Shown piece by piece: positions 13,801 to 25,985 of a stretch of DNA of 64,000 nt. Each line of letters opens with the position of its first letter. Positions within the stretch are counted from its first letter, which is position 1. The notes under the pieces were generated by a model. That model was not told where the DNA came from. It made no database searches and was given only the letters and a program-made list of their open reading frames with translations. Origin of the DNA: Lutjanus erythropterus (taxonomy: Eukaryota > Chordata > Actinopteri > Lutjaniformes > Lutjanidae); assembly GCA_020091685.1 (NCBI GenBank), contig CM034601.1, positions 3,348,920-3,412,919 of the forward strand, written 5' to 3'. Both the position numbers and the translations under genes were made by a program.

Positions 13801-16800
13801 TGGCCAGCAGGGGGCATCTCCGCTGGCTGCAAGAAGAAGTCTGTTCATATTGAATCAAATAAAATTCTCAATAATTCTCACTTGATTTACAGCCTTCACA
13901 ACACTTTGCTAATGACTATATGGTCTCAATCTTTAGTTTAAAGTCCTCTTTACAGCATGATGTTCATTTTTTAAATTATGGTCCTATTTAGGATAAAATA
14001 TAAGATAAAACGCATGAAGCTGTCAAGTTTTTTTTTTTTTTTTTAATGAATCCATAACAATTATAGTGGAGGCAAATAATAAAAAGGATCCAATTTAATT
14101 AGCATGACAGCTAAGCTAGCTAGCAATTTGTCCCTGTTAGCAAGCAAGCTAACATTAGCTAATATTATCCAGTTAAGACCACAATATCAAAATGTATTTC
14201 AAATGCTTTGCAGTTACGTTGGCTTTGATTTTGGACATTGTGTTGGACTCTGTGATGTGGTGGGTGCTGGTCGTTTGTTGACATCACTAGACACCATTTC
14301 TCAGCTAACATAGCTAATGTTAGTCACTGATAGAGAGGCATAGCACTTGGAAGCATGCATAAACGTCACATCTTTAGGATTTTCCCGAGTCCTTTACTTA
14401 GAAATCAGTCCACAGACAACCAAGAAAGTAGGTAAATGTCTTATTTTTTTAAATTAAGTTGCAGTCTGTTCACACATCAGCAATTCAAAGCAAGAAACAC
14501 ATGTAAATTGCCTCATATTGTTAAATATTACACCTTTTAACCATCAGATATTTTCCAAAGTGTAAAGGAACTTTTATATTTTGTTGATTTTGGCGACCCC
14601 TGTGGACAAAAGCGGTAGCGTTTACACCATAATAACCACAAAAATGCAATGTCAGAAATAAAATTATCTTAATAACAATCTCCTCCTGCTTCTATTTAAC
14701 TGTTCAACGTCAAACTTGCTGCAACTTTGGCTGGCTGGCGCCTCGTTTCATCTGACATGGTGGCCGCCATTAAGAATAACTATACAGAAATAGCCGATCT
14801 TCTCCCTGAAGGTCTTGTTGATTAATGTAAGTCATTTAGTGCTGTGCTGTGCTTGCTTGTAGTAGTTCCTACATATATTCTGACACTCAACGTACAGAAA
14901 CGTGAAGTTAAAAACAGTCTTCCTTGTGAACAAGATGCATAACTGAGCTTTTCTGTGCTGCAGTTTCTTATGTCTTATGGACATATAAAGAAACTGATAT
15001 ATTGTATCTGTAACAGCGTAAAATTGGGTGTTAATATGTAATGAATGAAGCTGTTGTTAAGGCCATTATCTAGCAACTAAATTTATCACAGAGGACGAAA
15101 AGCTGTTCAGGACTGTAAAGGCTGCATTATGCTTCAAATGAACTAATTTGCACGTTGCGTTATCCAGCCACTGCTATAGGTAACACCATTAAATCCGTCA
15201 CAGCCTCCTCCTGGCTGCATCCACCTGCCTCCCCAATCCGTCTGCAAGCATTCCTCGTCTCTTAGAGATAAGGGCACAAACGTTGGGACAGTTTCTCCTC
15301 AGACATTCATAATGTTGCAAAAGCTGTGTGAGGAATAAGAAAGAGAGCCTGACAGAGGAGCTCAAATCCTGTCAACCTTTCACACCTCCACACAGCTGAA
15401 CTGAAACGGTCAGATGCAGTCAGCCTCAGTGTTCCACCTTCAAAGAGAGATTTTATGTGCTGTTAAATTATCTGAAAGACACTTTTTCTGAAGCACACAT
15501 GCCTTTAGAGGAATAATTCATCATTAGTTTATTCGCTCTATACCGAGAGTTAGATGAGCTCAATTTCACTTTCATGTCCATAGATTAAATATTAAATATA
15601 AGATATAGCCAGCAGCAGATGATCTTATCTTACACGTACAGAGAGAGTGAGCACACTCTGTATAGCTGGAACCTTGAGTATAAGCGCCATGACCAGACCC
15701 GCACCCGTGATTTAAGATAGAGATCTGATTTGTGCAGTGCAACCTCAGTTTAAAAATTCATATCAAACTTCATGCGACTTTTGCGTCACTCACTCGCCTG
15801 AAGCATCTTGCTGAAGGACTCTTATGAAGACAGCTCTGACAGATGATGTTAGAATCCCTTGACATCCTGGAATTTTGGATGAAATCTGTTTCTGTGAAGC
15901 CAATTCACGTCACAGTCCCACCGCTCCGGGGTCTAACTCCACATCTGCTCACACTCCTGTGCAGAGAAAGCAGTCATTGCTCCACACAAAGCCATAATTA
16001 AAAATTTGGCTCTCTTTCTTCTCCTCATCCTGGTTATCATCTGCTCACAAATTCACTGGTTTCCACTGCACATCAGCGTAGAAATGAAACTGTAAACACT
16101 GTCTTCAGTGGCCTCCATGTTTACTTGAGTATGACAGGTGGTGTCCTTATGAGAAGCCCGAAACACCTCAACCAGCTCCTTTCTACGCAAAGGAGCAGCG
16201 GCTCTACTCTGAGTCCCTTATGAATGACTGAGTTTCTCACCCTATCCCTGACGGAGATGCCCACCACCCTACTGAGAAAACCCATTTCGGCCCTGTGTAT
16301 CCACAATCTTGTTCTTTTGGTCATAACCCACCATTCATGACAGTAGATGAAAGTAGGAATGAAGATTGACTGGTAGATTGAGAGTTTTGCCTTCTGGCTA
16401 AGCTCTCGTTTTGTCACAACAGTGTGGTAAAGCCAACACAATATTGCTCCTGCTGCTCCGATTCTCCGGCCCATCTCACGCTCCATTGTCCCCTCACTCA
16501 AGAACAAGACCCCGAAATACTTGAACTCAGTCACTTGGGGTATGGACTCATTCCCTACTGGGAATAGACAACGCACTGGCTTCCTGCTGAGAATCATGCC
16601 CTCAGACGTAGAGGTGCTGATCCCAGCCACTTCACACTCGGATGCAAACTGGTCCAGCAAGTGCTGGAGGTCACAGACCAATGATGCCATCAGAACCACA
16701 TCATCTGCAAAAAGCAGCTTTGCAATCCTCAGGCCTACACCTTGAGATCCTGTCCAGGAATGTCACAAACAGGATTGGTGATAAGGCGTTGCCCTGACGG

Positions 16801-18989
16801 TGGCCAGCCCTCACCGGGAAAGAGTCCAACTTACTACAGAGAGCCGGGACACAGCTCCTGCTTTCGGCGTACAGAGATCGAATGGCTCTGAGCAGTGACT
16901 GCCTCACCCTGTAGTCCTGCAGCACCTCCCACAATGTTGCCCGAGGAACCTGGTCATCCACAAACACCTTCTACACATGCACAGATGTACTCTGTGCAGG
17001 CGTGTACGTGTGGTCACGCAGGTGTCTGTAGAGGGCCAATGTGTACAACCCTTGATGATGGACACATGGAAAATCAGAGAATCCTTTTATGGAGCCAGAT
17101 AGGATCAGTGACTCACAATCAGCTGAGGACATACAGGAGTCACTACGAGGATGAAGTCTGAAGCTCAGTCAGACCTGTATGTCTTAAATGAGACATCGAG
17201 CTTTAATATTCACTGGCTTGACTTCAACTTTATGTCTGAGAGCTGTTTGGGAAACTTTCCCTGATGGTGCGTTCAAGGGCGCTCTGACGTCTGAGATATG
17301 AGGGCTGACTGCCAAGGTCTGAGTCTGTTTCTTTGTACCATCCTGGACGTGCTCAGTCGCTGCAGAAGAAAACTTAATTTGTCAGCTGAATATTTTTATC
17401 TTTTGTGCTCTCGATGATAACGGCGTCCTTCCTCTGTGTGGCTGAGAAAAGTTTCAAACGAAGCTGCACAGCTGAAGGACAAATAAGGCTTCAGCTCCAT
17501 GATATTCTCTTTCACAGCTGCTGTTTTTCTCCTGACTTCAGACTGAAGGGACACGCTGGTGCACATTACGGACGGCGCCGAGAGCTTAGTGTGTTTTTCA
17601 GTTTTTATTGCTCAGAGCGGCGAGTGGCAGAAGTTTAAATTACTTCAGCGTTTATCAGTAAAGTGCCTCATTCAAATGGATTTTCAACAGTTGCTTTAAA
17701 TGGGACTGAGTCATCAGTGGGAGCACAGCCAGGTCTGAACCAGTCAATAACAGACGATATTGTGTGAGAGTTTCTGCAATAAAATATTTTTCAATAGAAA
17801 ATATTCAATCTTTTACTTTAAATTCCGAAAGGCTGAGTCAGTCACCTTTATGTGACCGCAGCAGTTAATTATACAGCCGCCCTCTAAAAATGTATTTTGG
17901 TGTGTTTCATGATCAATATTAAATCACACAGACAAAATCCAGGAACCCTCCACAAGTTTTTTTTTTACTGACGTTCAGACCTCAAAATGAACCTAACAGC
18001 AGAACGAGGACCTCAGGCTGTCTGGACAGTTCGGTCCCGAGTGAATTATCTCATCTTTTGGCAGATGTCATTACATTTTTGCACAGACACAGACAGACAA
18101 TCGTGATTTAAAGGAGATGAATCCTAAACCTCTGATGGGCGTCTGACTTTTAATCATCTACACCAAAGAGAGAAAACCTCTAAAACTAATGACCAAAGTC
18201 CAGCTGTACTTTGTTATTAATGCTAAAATGACAAGGTACTATGTCATGAATTTAACCCATTCAAAATTCATTAAACAATAATTAATCAGTAGTATAAAAA
18301 TGGTTGTAATTCTGCCTCATTTGTCATTACTTTTTTTTGGGAGAGCTATTTGTTGAATTAAAAAACTCAAACTTCTGGTTTCAAGACTTATTGCTACCAG
18401 CGGTTACGGTGGTTTGAGGAGGATGTTGGCCGATGACGACACATCTCTCCCTGCCTCACTCTCTCAGGTTTAATCTGGGTTAGCTTTGCTTTTATCCCAA
18501 CTCTCTTCCTGGAGAGTTGCTGAAGTAAGTTGTGGTCATGTTCTGTAGGTTAATGTGTGATGTTCATAATGCACGGTGCAAAGTGCAACACATTTGAGCG
18601 GCATTTAAAACACAATTTGGTGATTATAGACTCTGATTAATGGCTTCAAAGATTCCTAGTCTATGCTGTTGAACTAAGGTTTTGCTGTTTGGTCCACGAC
18701 AGGTTTCCCACCTACAAATCTGGGTTCAGATCAAACTGAAAAGTCTGAAAGTCCAGACCAAACCAGGCATGAAACTGTCCAAAACAAAGGAATATTACTC
18801 TAGTTTTGACCAAACTCACCATCCTGTTCTTCGTTGTCCTTGCAGGCGATGGCCAGAGACGAGAAGAACTATTACCAGGACACACCCAAACAGATCAAGA
18901 GGAAAATCAACGAGTACAAGCGCTGCCACCCGCAGCACTACGACTCCTTCATCAAATCGCTGGCCGCTCCAGAGGCGATGGACCAGTAG
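4695..18989 (+). CDS. NOP16: NOP16, nucleolar protein 16 (five coding exons)
   Basis: Nucleolar protein needed for 60S ribosomal-subunit assembly; it binds pre-60S particles with 25S/28S rRNA. Five exons join in frame (4695-4801, 6695-6803, 10090-10156, 13355-13461, 18846-18989) into 177 residues; human NOP16 is 178. Visible family blocks: a very basic N-terminus starting MPKAK (residues 1-33) serving as rRNA-binding and nucleolar-targeting region; IRNAWDDKKS (about 39-48) and LLEMGLSFDPNRS (about 53-65); KPYVLN (89-94) before an acidic LEEEAS; SSDLIEYVQHMI (about 111-122); and the hallmark AMARDEKNYYQDTPKQIKRK (131-150). The start is the ATG at 4695, in context aaaaATGC, giving the conserved MPKAK. 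All introns are GT-AG. It converges with ARL10. Identification rests on remembered family sequence; exon limits are read from the DNA. Confidence 0.96.
4935..5235 (+). repeat. Dispersed AT-rich repeat (tactcaagtaaaa family) in NOP16 intron 1
   Basis: Contains agatactcaagtaaaagcag and related pieces of a repeat common in fish genomes. A related copy, partly reverse-oriented, is at about 60755-61170. Limits are approximate. Confidence 0.55.
5520..5830 (-). repeat. MITE of the ATTAATCGATTAAT family
   Basis: Begins gctgcaacaattagttgtc and runs through blocks related to pieces at about 12510-12665, 52370-52735, 54670-54920 and 56930-57200 (tttggtctataaaatg, cagtttactgt and gacgtc). Orientation is opposite to the 12.5-kb and 54.7-kb copies. 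Confidence 0.7.
6695..6803 (+). CDS. NOP16: NOP16 coding exon 2
   Basis: Encodes residues 36-72. The acceptor follows a pyrimidine tract (cctcctcctcag). The frame gives NPQIRNAWDDKKS, matching the conserved IRxAWD block of the family. A second AG six bases downstream would break the frame, so 6695 is chosen. The donor is AGT|GTAAGT. Confidence 0.94.
8548..8700 (+). repeat. Dispersed repeat (tatcgaaacttctcc family)
   Basis: Shares the order 'acttctccagtcaaac ... cctgcactcaattctttttg ... acccagaactagaaaa' with a copy at about 47805-47945; a reverse-complement copy is at about 43880-44110. Probably a MITE. Confidence 0.65.
9130..9190 (+). repeat. Short repeat tail (gtcaagtcaagtttatt)
   Basis: Matches the common fish repeat motif tcaagtcaagtttattt...; only a small fragment is recognisable. 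Confidence 0.4.
10090..10156 (+). CDS. NOP16: NOP16 coding exon 3
   Basis: A 67-base exon for residues 73-94 plus the first base of codon 95, ending in the conserved KPYVLN. The acceptor is tttaaag; the donor is AACC|GTGAGT. It is the least conserved part of the protein before KPYVLN. Confidence 0.92.
11378..12540 (-). pseudogene. Degenerate non-LTR retrotransposon (LINE) 3' half in NOP16 intron 3
   Basis: On the - strand, 12520-12242 encodes VTKRELSQKAKLRIYQSIF...RIQAAEMGFLRRLAG, the region after the reverse-transcriptase core of a common fish LINE. A shifted frame continues near 12229-12044, and the C-terminal LAWEHLGIPQSELVNVAKGR lies at about 11530-11400. Frames are broken and the middle (about 11560-12040) is interrupted, so it is dead. 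The clade (Rex/CR1/RTE-like) was not resolved. Confidence 0.85.
12510..12665 (+). repeat. MITE of the ATTAATCGATTAAT family
   Basis: Contains gttaatcagtttggtctata, then aaatgttgatcagtg and acccaaagatattcacttta, the same order as in the copy at about 54670-54920. It lies directly upstream (LINE sense) of the LINE relic. Confidence 0.7.
13355..13461 (+). CDS. NOP16: NOP16 coding exon 4
   Basis: Completes codon 95 as Gln and encodes residues 96-130, from LEEEASRPEKDSKT through IREHNDNYK. The acceptor is ttgaacag; the donor is AAG|GTGAGA. Confidence 0.95.
13790..14015 (+). repeat. Dispersed repeat starting at a CTCF-like GGCCAGCAGGGGGC
   Basis: Begins aatggccagcagggggcat at about 13798 and is followed by gctgcaagaagaagtctgtt, with further blocks shared with about 21215-21480. 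It is a fish repeat family that carries a CTCF-like core. A poly-T tract follows near 14028. Confidence 0.65.
16121..16967 (-). pseudogene. Degenerate LINE reverse-transcriptase fragment in NOP16 intron 4
   Basis: The - strand from 16967 encodes RT core sequence (LWEVLQDYRVRQSLLRAIRSL, then ALSPILFVTFLDRIS). After a frameshift it continues as LLFADDVVLMAS, with the catalytic FADD at 16711-16700, then FKYFGVLF, GRRIGAAGA and VTKRELSQKAKLSIYQSIF. The longest uninterrupted frame is 192 codons. The frameshift and missing 5' part mark it as dead. It is the same family and orientation as the 11.4-12.5 kb relic. Confidence 0.9.
18846..18989 (+). CDS. NOP16: NOP16 terminal coding exon 5
   Basis: Encodes residues 131-177 and the TAG stop. 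It carries the most conserved block of the family, AMARDEKNYYQDTPKQI, and ends ...EAMDQ. The acceptor is ttgtccttgcag. Confidence 0.96.
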   Translation, partial: AMARDEKNYYQDTPKQIKRKINEYKRCHPQHYDSFIKSLAAPEAMDQ

Positions 18990-19715
18990 AGGAGTTGCCG
19001 AGCCCGTTCTGGATTTTATGTCGTCCTCTGTATCAGGATGAGATGGACCTCGTTCAGACTGGGACAGAGCTGTGAGGACAGCGGCTGTGACAGGAAGCAG
19101 AGCTGTCCCGGACCACTGAGGGACGAGCACTACTTCTCTGTCTCGTTAAGGACCTTTCAGGAGTTTCCTCCTGTGATTGTCCTCCCTCTGAAGACTGTTT
19201 ATTTCTCCCATTTTCTTTCAGAAATAATGTCCTGATCTCAACTGTGTGTTCTGAGATGTATTTTTAAATATATGTATCATTTAAGCACCCAAAGCTGTGT
19301 TTTTCTTTCTCCACGATGAAAAGTAACCTCACACACATACACTGGAGACTCCTCTGACGTGTTTTAGATCTTCATTTGAAGCATCAAATGTTGATGATGT
19401 TTACATCTGGGAGGAATCTCACTGCAGCATCATGTTTTGAACTTCAGTGTGAAAACATGTTTCCTGCTTCCTTAAAAGTCACAGAAGTCCATTCATAACA
19501 CAGTTAATCAGTTGACTCGGTTTGTGTCAATGAATTCTTAACAGTCAGGTCAGAATAACAAGGTCTTATTTATTCTGCGAGCCAGAAACCTTAAAAATGA
19601 TGGTTTTAGTTTATTTTAACATGTCATTAAAGCATGGAATCATTGTGCTGACACTTTCTAAAGAGCAGCAATGTGAATGACACAAAACCACAAACAACAA
19701 ACTAGATAAATAAAA
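18990..19715 (+). other. NOP16: NOP16 3' UTR, end uncertain
   Basis: No AATAAA lies in the first 600 bases after the stop. The first plausible poly-A signals are ATTAAA at 19626-19631 and AATAAA at 19709-19714. The mRNA end is therefore a guess. Confidence 0.35.
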
Positions 19716-19989
19716 GGTACAAATAGTCAAAAGAGAAGAAGAAAACTGATTACTCTTGAGATAAAGGAACAGTGAAAGCTTTACTGAGAATATAAGCAAG
19801 ATGAGAAAACAAAACAAGTTTAAATAAGGGAAGTGACACAGAATGAATGTTTGCAGGTAAATTATTCCACTCGGAAGGAACCCAAAATATAAAAGCTTTT
19901 TAATCATCTTCCTTAGATACAAAGGGGACCATAAAGAGGATACAAGCAGAGCTTCTTAATGAATAATTTGATGTATGAGGAACATTAAA

Positions 19990-21200
19990 CACAGACAATA
20001 ACTCAGAACTTTGCAGGGAAACTCGCCGGTCCTCTCGCCGCAGCAAACAAACGAGCGTCTCTCCTCACCTTGGGTCCCACACCTGCTCCCCATCGTCTCA
20101 TTTCATTACTCTGACAGGCCCCTTCCTGACTAACGCCCCCTCTGTGACCAGCTAAGACCACCGCGAGTCTGCCAGGACATGCAGCACACTACGAGACCGA
20201 TCAGCAACAGGATGTCACGTTATTACTACTGTATTTTTTTATACTTCTTTTTTTATGCCTCTGTGCCGGTGACAGCTGTGGCCAGAGGCATGTTTTCAGG
20301 TTGTGCGTCCGTTCGTCCTGTCCATTCTTGTGAACTTGGTATCTTCAGAACACTTTGGTACAAATGTCCAGTTGGACTAGCGGATGATCTGATTAGATTA
20401 ACCTGCTTGATACCTCTCAGGTGTCTGCGAGGCATCGGCGAGCTTTCAGATTGCGTCACGCATCACAGTAATAAATAAATTGATGCAAATTTAGCCGCCA
20501 GTGTGGTGGACAGCCCTCTTTAGATTTACTCTGCACTTATAGAGACCACCAATCATAAAGAGGCTGAGTCATAATGGCGTTTATGTAAAAATGTGCTCAG
20601 ATGGGATATTTTTGAACAACAGTTTTCAGAGATAAAACAAACAGGTTCAGAGTCTCTCAGAGGATCAAAAAGAGTCATAATGAAGGTCGATTCAATCAGC
20701 GGAGACTGAAGTGAAGATAAGCAGGACGATCCTGGGAGAGAAAATTGACCCTGAACACGTCGTGAGAAGCGCTGAAGAAAACATTGAGTCGACAGCTGAG
20801 TGTTTAAGAAAATAACAACTTGTCACCATAATCTCATCTGAAGTAAACACCAGATTCTCTGAAGGGATGATGTGGAGACAGATTTGTCTCTGCCTCCAGG
20901 AAAGGACGTGGAGGTTTACAGGATCAGTGTGGTGGTTTTTTTTCAGTATTTTTCACAAATCCCATGAAAACACCAAAGCCAGTGACTTGTTAGTCCATCT
21001 CTCAATACTTTCTGTCTGTGGCTCTGAGACCATCAGTTCCTACTGAAAATGTAAATCTTTAAAAACACCTCACAAATATACATATATATATATTTTATCT
21101 AAGTCAAAACAAACATTTTCAGCAGCAGATTGATACACATTTGGTGCTCTAGTATAGTTGTTTTTTGGCTTAAGACTCATGTGAAGCTGGTGCCTTAAAC
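19990..21200. other. Intergenic, nothing recognised
   Basis: Mixed-composition DNA with no convincing coding exon on either strand. The open frame at 20179-20478 (+) shows no domain and is overlapped by a - strand frame of similar quality. Confidence 0.5.
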
Positions 21201-21204
21201 CTGT

Positions 21205-21560
21205 ATTATTTTGAATGGCCAGCAGGGGCAGACTTCACCGGTTGCAAAAAGAATTCCAGTTGCATGTAAGCTTATGAGAATATGAGATTACTTCTCCCTT
21301 GATGTATGACCTCAGTAAACACTTTCCTCACGAGTTTTATGATTTTTTCAGTTGCAAGTTTCAAGTCCTCTTCAAAACAATATGATGTTAATTTATTAAG
21401 TTATGGTCCCATTTGGAGTTAAACAGGTGATAAAATAGGGTATGCTGTAGGGCGGGGCTACCTTGTGATTGACAAGTTGCCAACACAGTGACTTGTCAGT
21501 CAGGATAGAGACGTAGCAACGCGTATCCATGGTACTGTGTACATTTGAACAGCCAAAAGC
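21205..21560 (+). repeat. Second copy of the GGCCAGCAGGGG repeat family
   Basis: Starts aatggccagcaggggcagac and continues with ttgcaaaaagaattccagtt, then ctcagtaaacactttcctca and ataaaatagggtatgctgta up to gggcggggctaccttgtgat. It is longer than the 13.8-kb copy and typical of a fish MITE family. Confidence 0.7.
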
Positions 21561-22226
21561 TTGTTTTTGGGGTGTTGACCCTTTTAATGTGTGTTTTTCA
21601 GTTCAGTTTTAACATTCTGGTTACCTGAAAGTGTTATGTTTTGCCTTCAGTTGTACAAAAACGACCCTAAAGAGTCGGCTGTTATTTTTTCTTAGAAGTA
21701 CATTTTGTTTTAAGCCTGTTTTCTGTTAGCCAAAATTAGCATCTCAATTAATATCACAATTAATGTGAATTACAGATACATCTTGCTAACCAGGCTACCT
21801 AGTGTTAGCTGATAACTTAGCACTCGCCATGCTAATGGTCAGAGTTGGGACCAAGTCACAAATAATTCTTTCCTCTAAAGTCCCAAGTCGAGGCTGAAGT
21901 CAGGGGAAGCCCCAAGTCAAGTCCCATGTCCTTAACGTTACATTTTGAGTCCTAAACAAGTCATAATGCATCTTCACCAAATTTAATGCCATTTTAATAA
22001 CAGAGGCTCGACTGCCTGTTCTTTGTGCAACTTCAAATGTCGAACAAAGTTGGAAGTTGCATCTCTGCCTATAATTTTCAGTCTTCAATCTTTGGACTTG
22101 GGGGAAGGTATCAAGTATTTTCAAGTCTAAAGGCTGAAATCCACGAGAAGAACATCGGTGTTTAAGTCCAGGTCGATTTGCGAGTCTTTCAGGCATCCAA
22201 AGTCCAAACCTCTGCTAGCGGTAGAT

Positions 22227-22641
22227 CAGGGCTGCCCAAACCGGGGCGCCCGGACCAAAGTTGGCTCACCATAATGTTCGATTCGGCCCACCAGATGTTT
22301 CTAGCTTTAATTAAGAATGAATATATGAATTGTTAGTTATGCTGTTTTATTTTTGTCTGTCATCTCCTTTGTCTCTCTCACCTTTCCAGTCTACCTTCAC
22401 CTGTCTTGTTCAATAGAAGCAAAAGCCCCAAAATAACATAAAAATCTCTTTAAATAGGATCCTTTATTATGAATTATTTTTCATAATCTGAGCAGACGGA
22501 CAGAGCGACTCTTTGCACAGGAAGTTAATGGAACTTGGGATCTTAGTATCATGTTGTATCTGTACAACACATCAGGTTTGTGCTTTTGGCAGTAAGTTTC
22601 AGTTTTGACTCTTGAAGGGAAAAAAGTTTGTCCAGCCCTGA
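22227..22641. mobile_element. Non-autonomous hAT-like MITE, 415 bp
   Basis: Left end CAGGGCTGCCCAAAC at 22227 and right end GTTTGTCCAGCCCTG at 22627-22641 form an imperfect terminal inverted repeat of the CAGGG type seen in hAT elements. The flanks read ...cggtagat and atttagat..., compatible with a decayed 8-bp target duplication (5 of 8 match). No transposase frame lies inside. Confidence 0.75.
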
Positions 22642-23329
22642 TTTAGATTTTAACAGTCCATGTTCCCTCACAAACAGCAGTGAGGACAAGTTAAAGCTGC
22701 CTGTTGGACGTCCTGGAGCAGCTTTAATCCTCCATCTAATCATCCACAACAAGGTACATATCAATACTGTCAAATAAAAATCAAACTGTACAAGTCATTT
22801 TAAATTAAAACAGTTTAAAACAGTGTTTTAGTTTAGAATTAGTTATGGGCATTTTAATGCTTACCTATTTTTCTGGTAAATAAAGTTATTATTAATGCTT
22901 GTTTATTAACTGGCCCCTAAAATATGAAAATAAGATTTACAAGTGAAAAAGAATAATAAAGAATAAAATAATACAACTGAATGATAAAGAAATAAAGGAG
23001 AATAAAATATTACTAAAATTCAAAAAATTTATAATAAACATATGTGATATCTGATGTTTGCTTTATTTAAATTATTTATTTTCAGTTAATGAGTTCATTA
23101 AATTTCTATGAATTGTAAACATTTTCTTATCCAGTTGTCTTTTCTTGTCATTTCTTCATAATGTCTCTGTAAAGTTGCTGATATTGAGTTTGACATGTGA
23201 ATCAAAGGTCTTTTTAATCAGCGTCGACATTTCAAAGTGACCTGTCTCAGATTATATTATATATTATATTTATAGTAATGTTTAATCACATGTTCTGTCC
23301 CAGGAAAGTTAATTAATGTTAATGAATGA

Positions 23330-23533
23330 AGGCCACACCCCCCTGTCACCTGTCCATCCTGACAACCAATCACTGACCGTTTTTCGAGCAGTCTGCCCAC
23401 GTCTCTTCCTTTGTAACGGAGGTAAAATGGAAGTGATGGTGTTTGAAAGACAGCGTGGGAAAAACGCCACGTGAGTCTCCGAAAAGACCGAATATCTCCG
23501 GAACCAGCCGATCAATAATCTCCCTTCACGCAG
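23330..23533 (+). promoter_or_regulatory. Possible promoter and non-coding first exon
   Basis: Contains CCACACCCCCC (KLF/Sp-like), a CCAAT box (aaccaatcactgacc near 23364) and CACGTGAG near 23469. It ends at a perfect donor, CAG|GTGAGT (exon end 23533). It could start the + strand transcript proposed for 23.4-28.5 kb. No transcript evidence is available. Confidence 0.35.
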
Positions 23534-24756
23534 GTGAGTTGGTGAACTCCAGGTTTTCATTTCTCCTTTTTTTCGTTTATTTTCTTCTTTCACAAACTTT
23601 TGCTGTATGATTTTCTGTTTGATCATGAAGCAAACAGCTGACACCTGACCACTGATCTCTGATTAACTTTGTTGGCGAGTTGATTTACTCTTTTTACTCT
23701 TTAATAAACTGAACCGCTAAAACTTTCCCAAAGATCCTCATTTGGTTTGTTTTGGTGAAGAGGGTTTACTCGGGCCAAGTTTTGAGACCCTGAACTGAAC
23801 AAACTGAGTTCTTTTTGCTGTTTATGTTTGTGTTTTTATGTTTCAGGGAGTATTTATTTTGGACTTGAATGAAAATGACTTTCTCTTCTGTCTCTCTGAT
23901 TAAATGTTTTTTAATTTTTCCGTCAATTCACTGATTTATACTGAACTGACTTGTGCTGCATTGTCACCCTGATTATTTGTGTGTTGTTCTGCTGGTTCAT
24001 TTTTATGAAAAGTGTGTTCATGACAGAGTGTATTCATGCATCTGTGTGAAATATTTTGCTGACAATCGGTGCATCAAAGTGATTTTTGCAAAATGTTGAG
24101 CAGAGGGAAGAAATGAATGAACTCAAACTAACATCTTCTAAACCTCTTTCATAGATTAGGCCTCATTCAACAGAGTTTCTCCCACAGTTTTAAACGTAGT
24201 TAAACCACATACATGTTTTCTTAACATTCCAGTTGACTGACTGACATTTTCTCATCTTTCAGATGATGTGTGCTGCAGACTGTCATCTCGAACGGCTAAA
24301 AATATCTTCACAAAAAGCCTCTGGTTTACTTTATTTTTATTTGTATAGCGATCTGAAAACTTAAAAGACTGTATGTAACTTTAAAAATGGCGGACCTCGC
24401 AGTGAGTGACAGGCACCTCGCATTTGAAAGAGGTCGTGTGACTCCAGTCACTTTGCAGAGTAAATTCAACAATAAAATGTTTGTTGCGTGGTTGTATGAA
24501 AGAAGATTAGCTTGGATTACATAAATACATATTGTTAAGGAAACTAGGTGCAATCACAATTAAATTAGTTTAAGTATTGTGCACTCATAATAAACAGGTT
24601 AGTCCAAGACACACAAATTTGTATGAAAGCCGATTTTTCATCCATGTTGAAATGACGAAATAAAGACATTAAGAAACTTTCCCTAAATGACTTTCTATCT
24701 CAAAATAATGAGAAGATCACATTGTTTGGTTGGTATTTTCCAAATCATGAGGTCTT

Positions 24757-24776
24757 CAGGTAATACTAGTCCCGTG
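24757..24776 (+). repeat. Solo copy of the caggtaatactagtcc terminal motif
   Basis: Matches the inverted ends found at 33370-33393 and 34651-34672, so it is another copy of that element's terminus. Confidence 0.55.
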
Positions 24777-25918
24777 TGAATAGGATTTAACTCTTTTATT
24801 TTGAGTGTTTCTCATTAGATTGATTTATTACTATTATTATTATGACTTACAGGATCTTACAGGATTACCTAAAACTATAGTGGAAGAAACACAACATCCT
24901 TGAGCCTCTGCACAATTAAATATTTATGTATTTTAATGTCTCCTTGAAATCGTCATGCTCCATCAAACTACAACATATCCCATGATCCCGAGGCAATGAT
25001 ATGAATGCAAACTAAGTCAAAAGGTCTTCTTTTTATTAAAGTAAAATATGTTCCAACCCCAGATCAGGAACACATTATCCACGATTAATTCAGCGGAGCC
25101 TCGGAGAACTGGAAATTAATTTGACATTTGCAGCAACGCAAATGCATCGTCATCATAATCTGGAAAAAATGTGGTTGCATTGATGGCTCGGCGGGGGGAA
25201 GAAAACGGTGGGAAATAAACAACAGAGGCGAGTTTGACAGGTGGATAGAAACATACATCTCTACTAGAGGAGCGGCCAATTTAAATGTGAGTAATAAAGC
25301 CTCAGAGTGATGGAAACACTGCATACAGTTTATCTGTTATTCTGTACAGTTTGATCTTTAAAAATACATCCAACACTGACGTCTATAGAACACGTCTGCA
25401 GCTCAGTAGGTTTAATCATGACTGTGACTCATATAAACTGTTCTTTTTACCCTGCTGAGTTTGTTCATGGCTGCAAAACATCAGTATAGAAAAACAAAGC
25501 AGATAAAGGCAGAAATAACTGAGGTGAATAAAACTTTTATAAGTGTTTCTTCTCTGTTCTTTCAGTAAAAGTGACATGTTTTCCTCGGGGATATTTCATT
25601 CTGATAGAATATTTTATTTTGATAAAGAATTCAGTTGAAATCACTGAAACGTAGAAGCACAGCTGGGACCAAAACACTGTGACTAATAAAAGCCCAACAG
25701 AGAAACTGACAGATCGGGACTCAAATGAGTCACAGAACCGTTTTCATTGGGTCACGAATATACAGAGTTAGGAGCATTACTTTAAAATGCATTCCAGTAC
25801 AATAACAGTTACTTGTTGAAAATGTAGTCAGTCATTTCTTGAAGTAATGTAACTGGAATACTTTTGGATTACCTCAGTATAAAATGTGGTGACATGGTCA
25901 AACCTAATATAGTGTTTT

Positions 25919-25985
25919 TAAGGCTGCAACAAACCATTATTTTCATCACTGATTGACTGATTAATCGATTAATAATCACAGGAAA
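25919..25985 (+). repeat. MITE fragment, ATTAATCGATTAAT family
   Basis: Reads ggctgcaacaaaccattatt, then tgattgactgattaatcgat and taataatcacagg, the terminal part of the family only. Confidence 0.6.

Noticed and set aside
16121..16699. Longest single open frame in the window (192 codons, - strand)
   Set aside because: It is a LINE reverse-transcriptase relic with a frameshift upstream and no 5' part, not a host gene.
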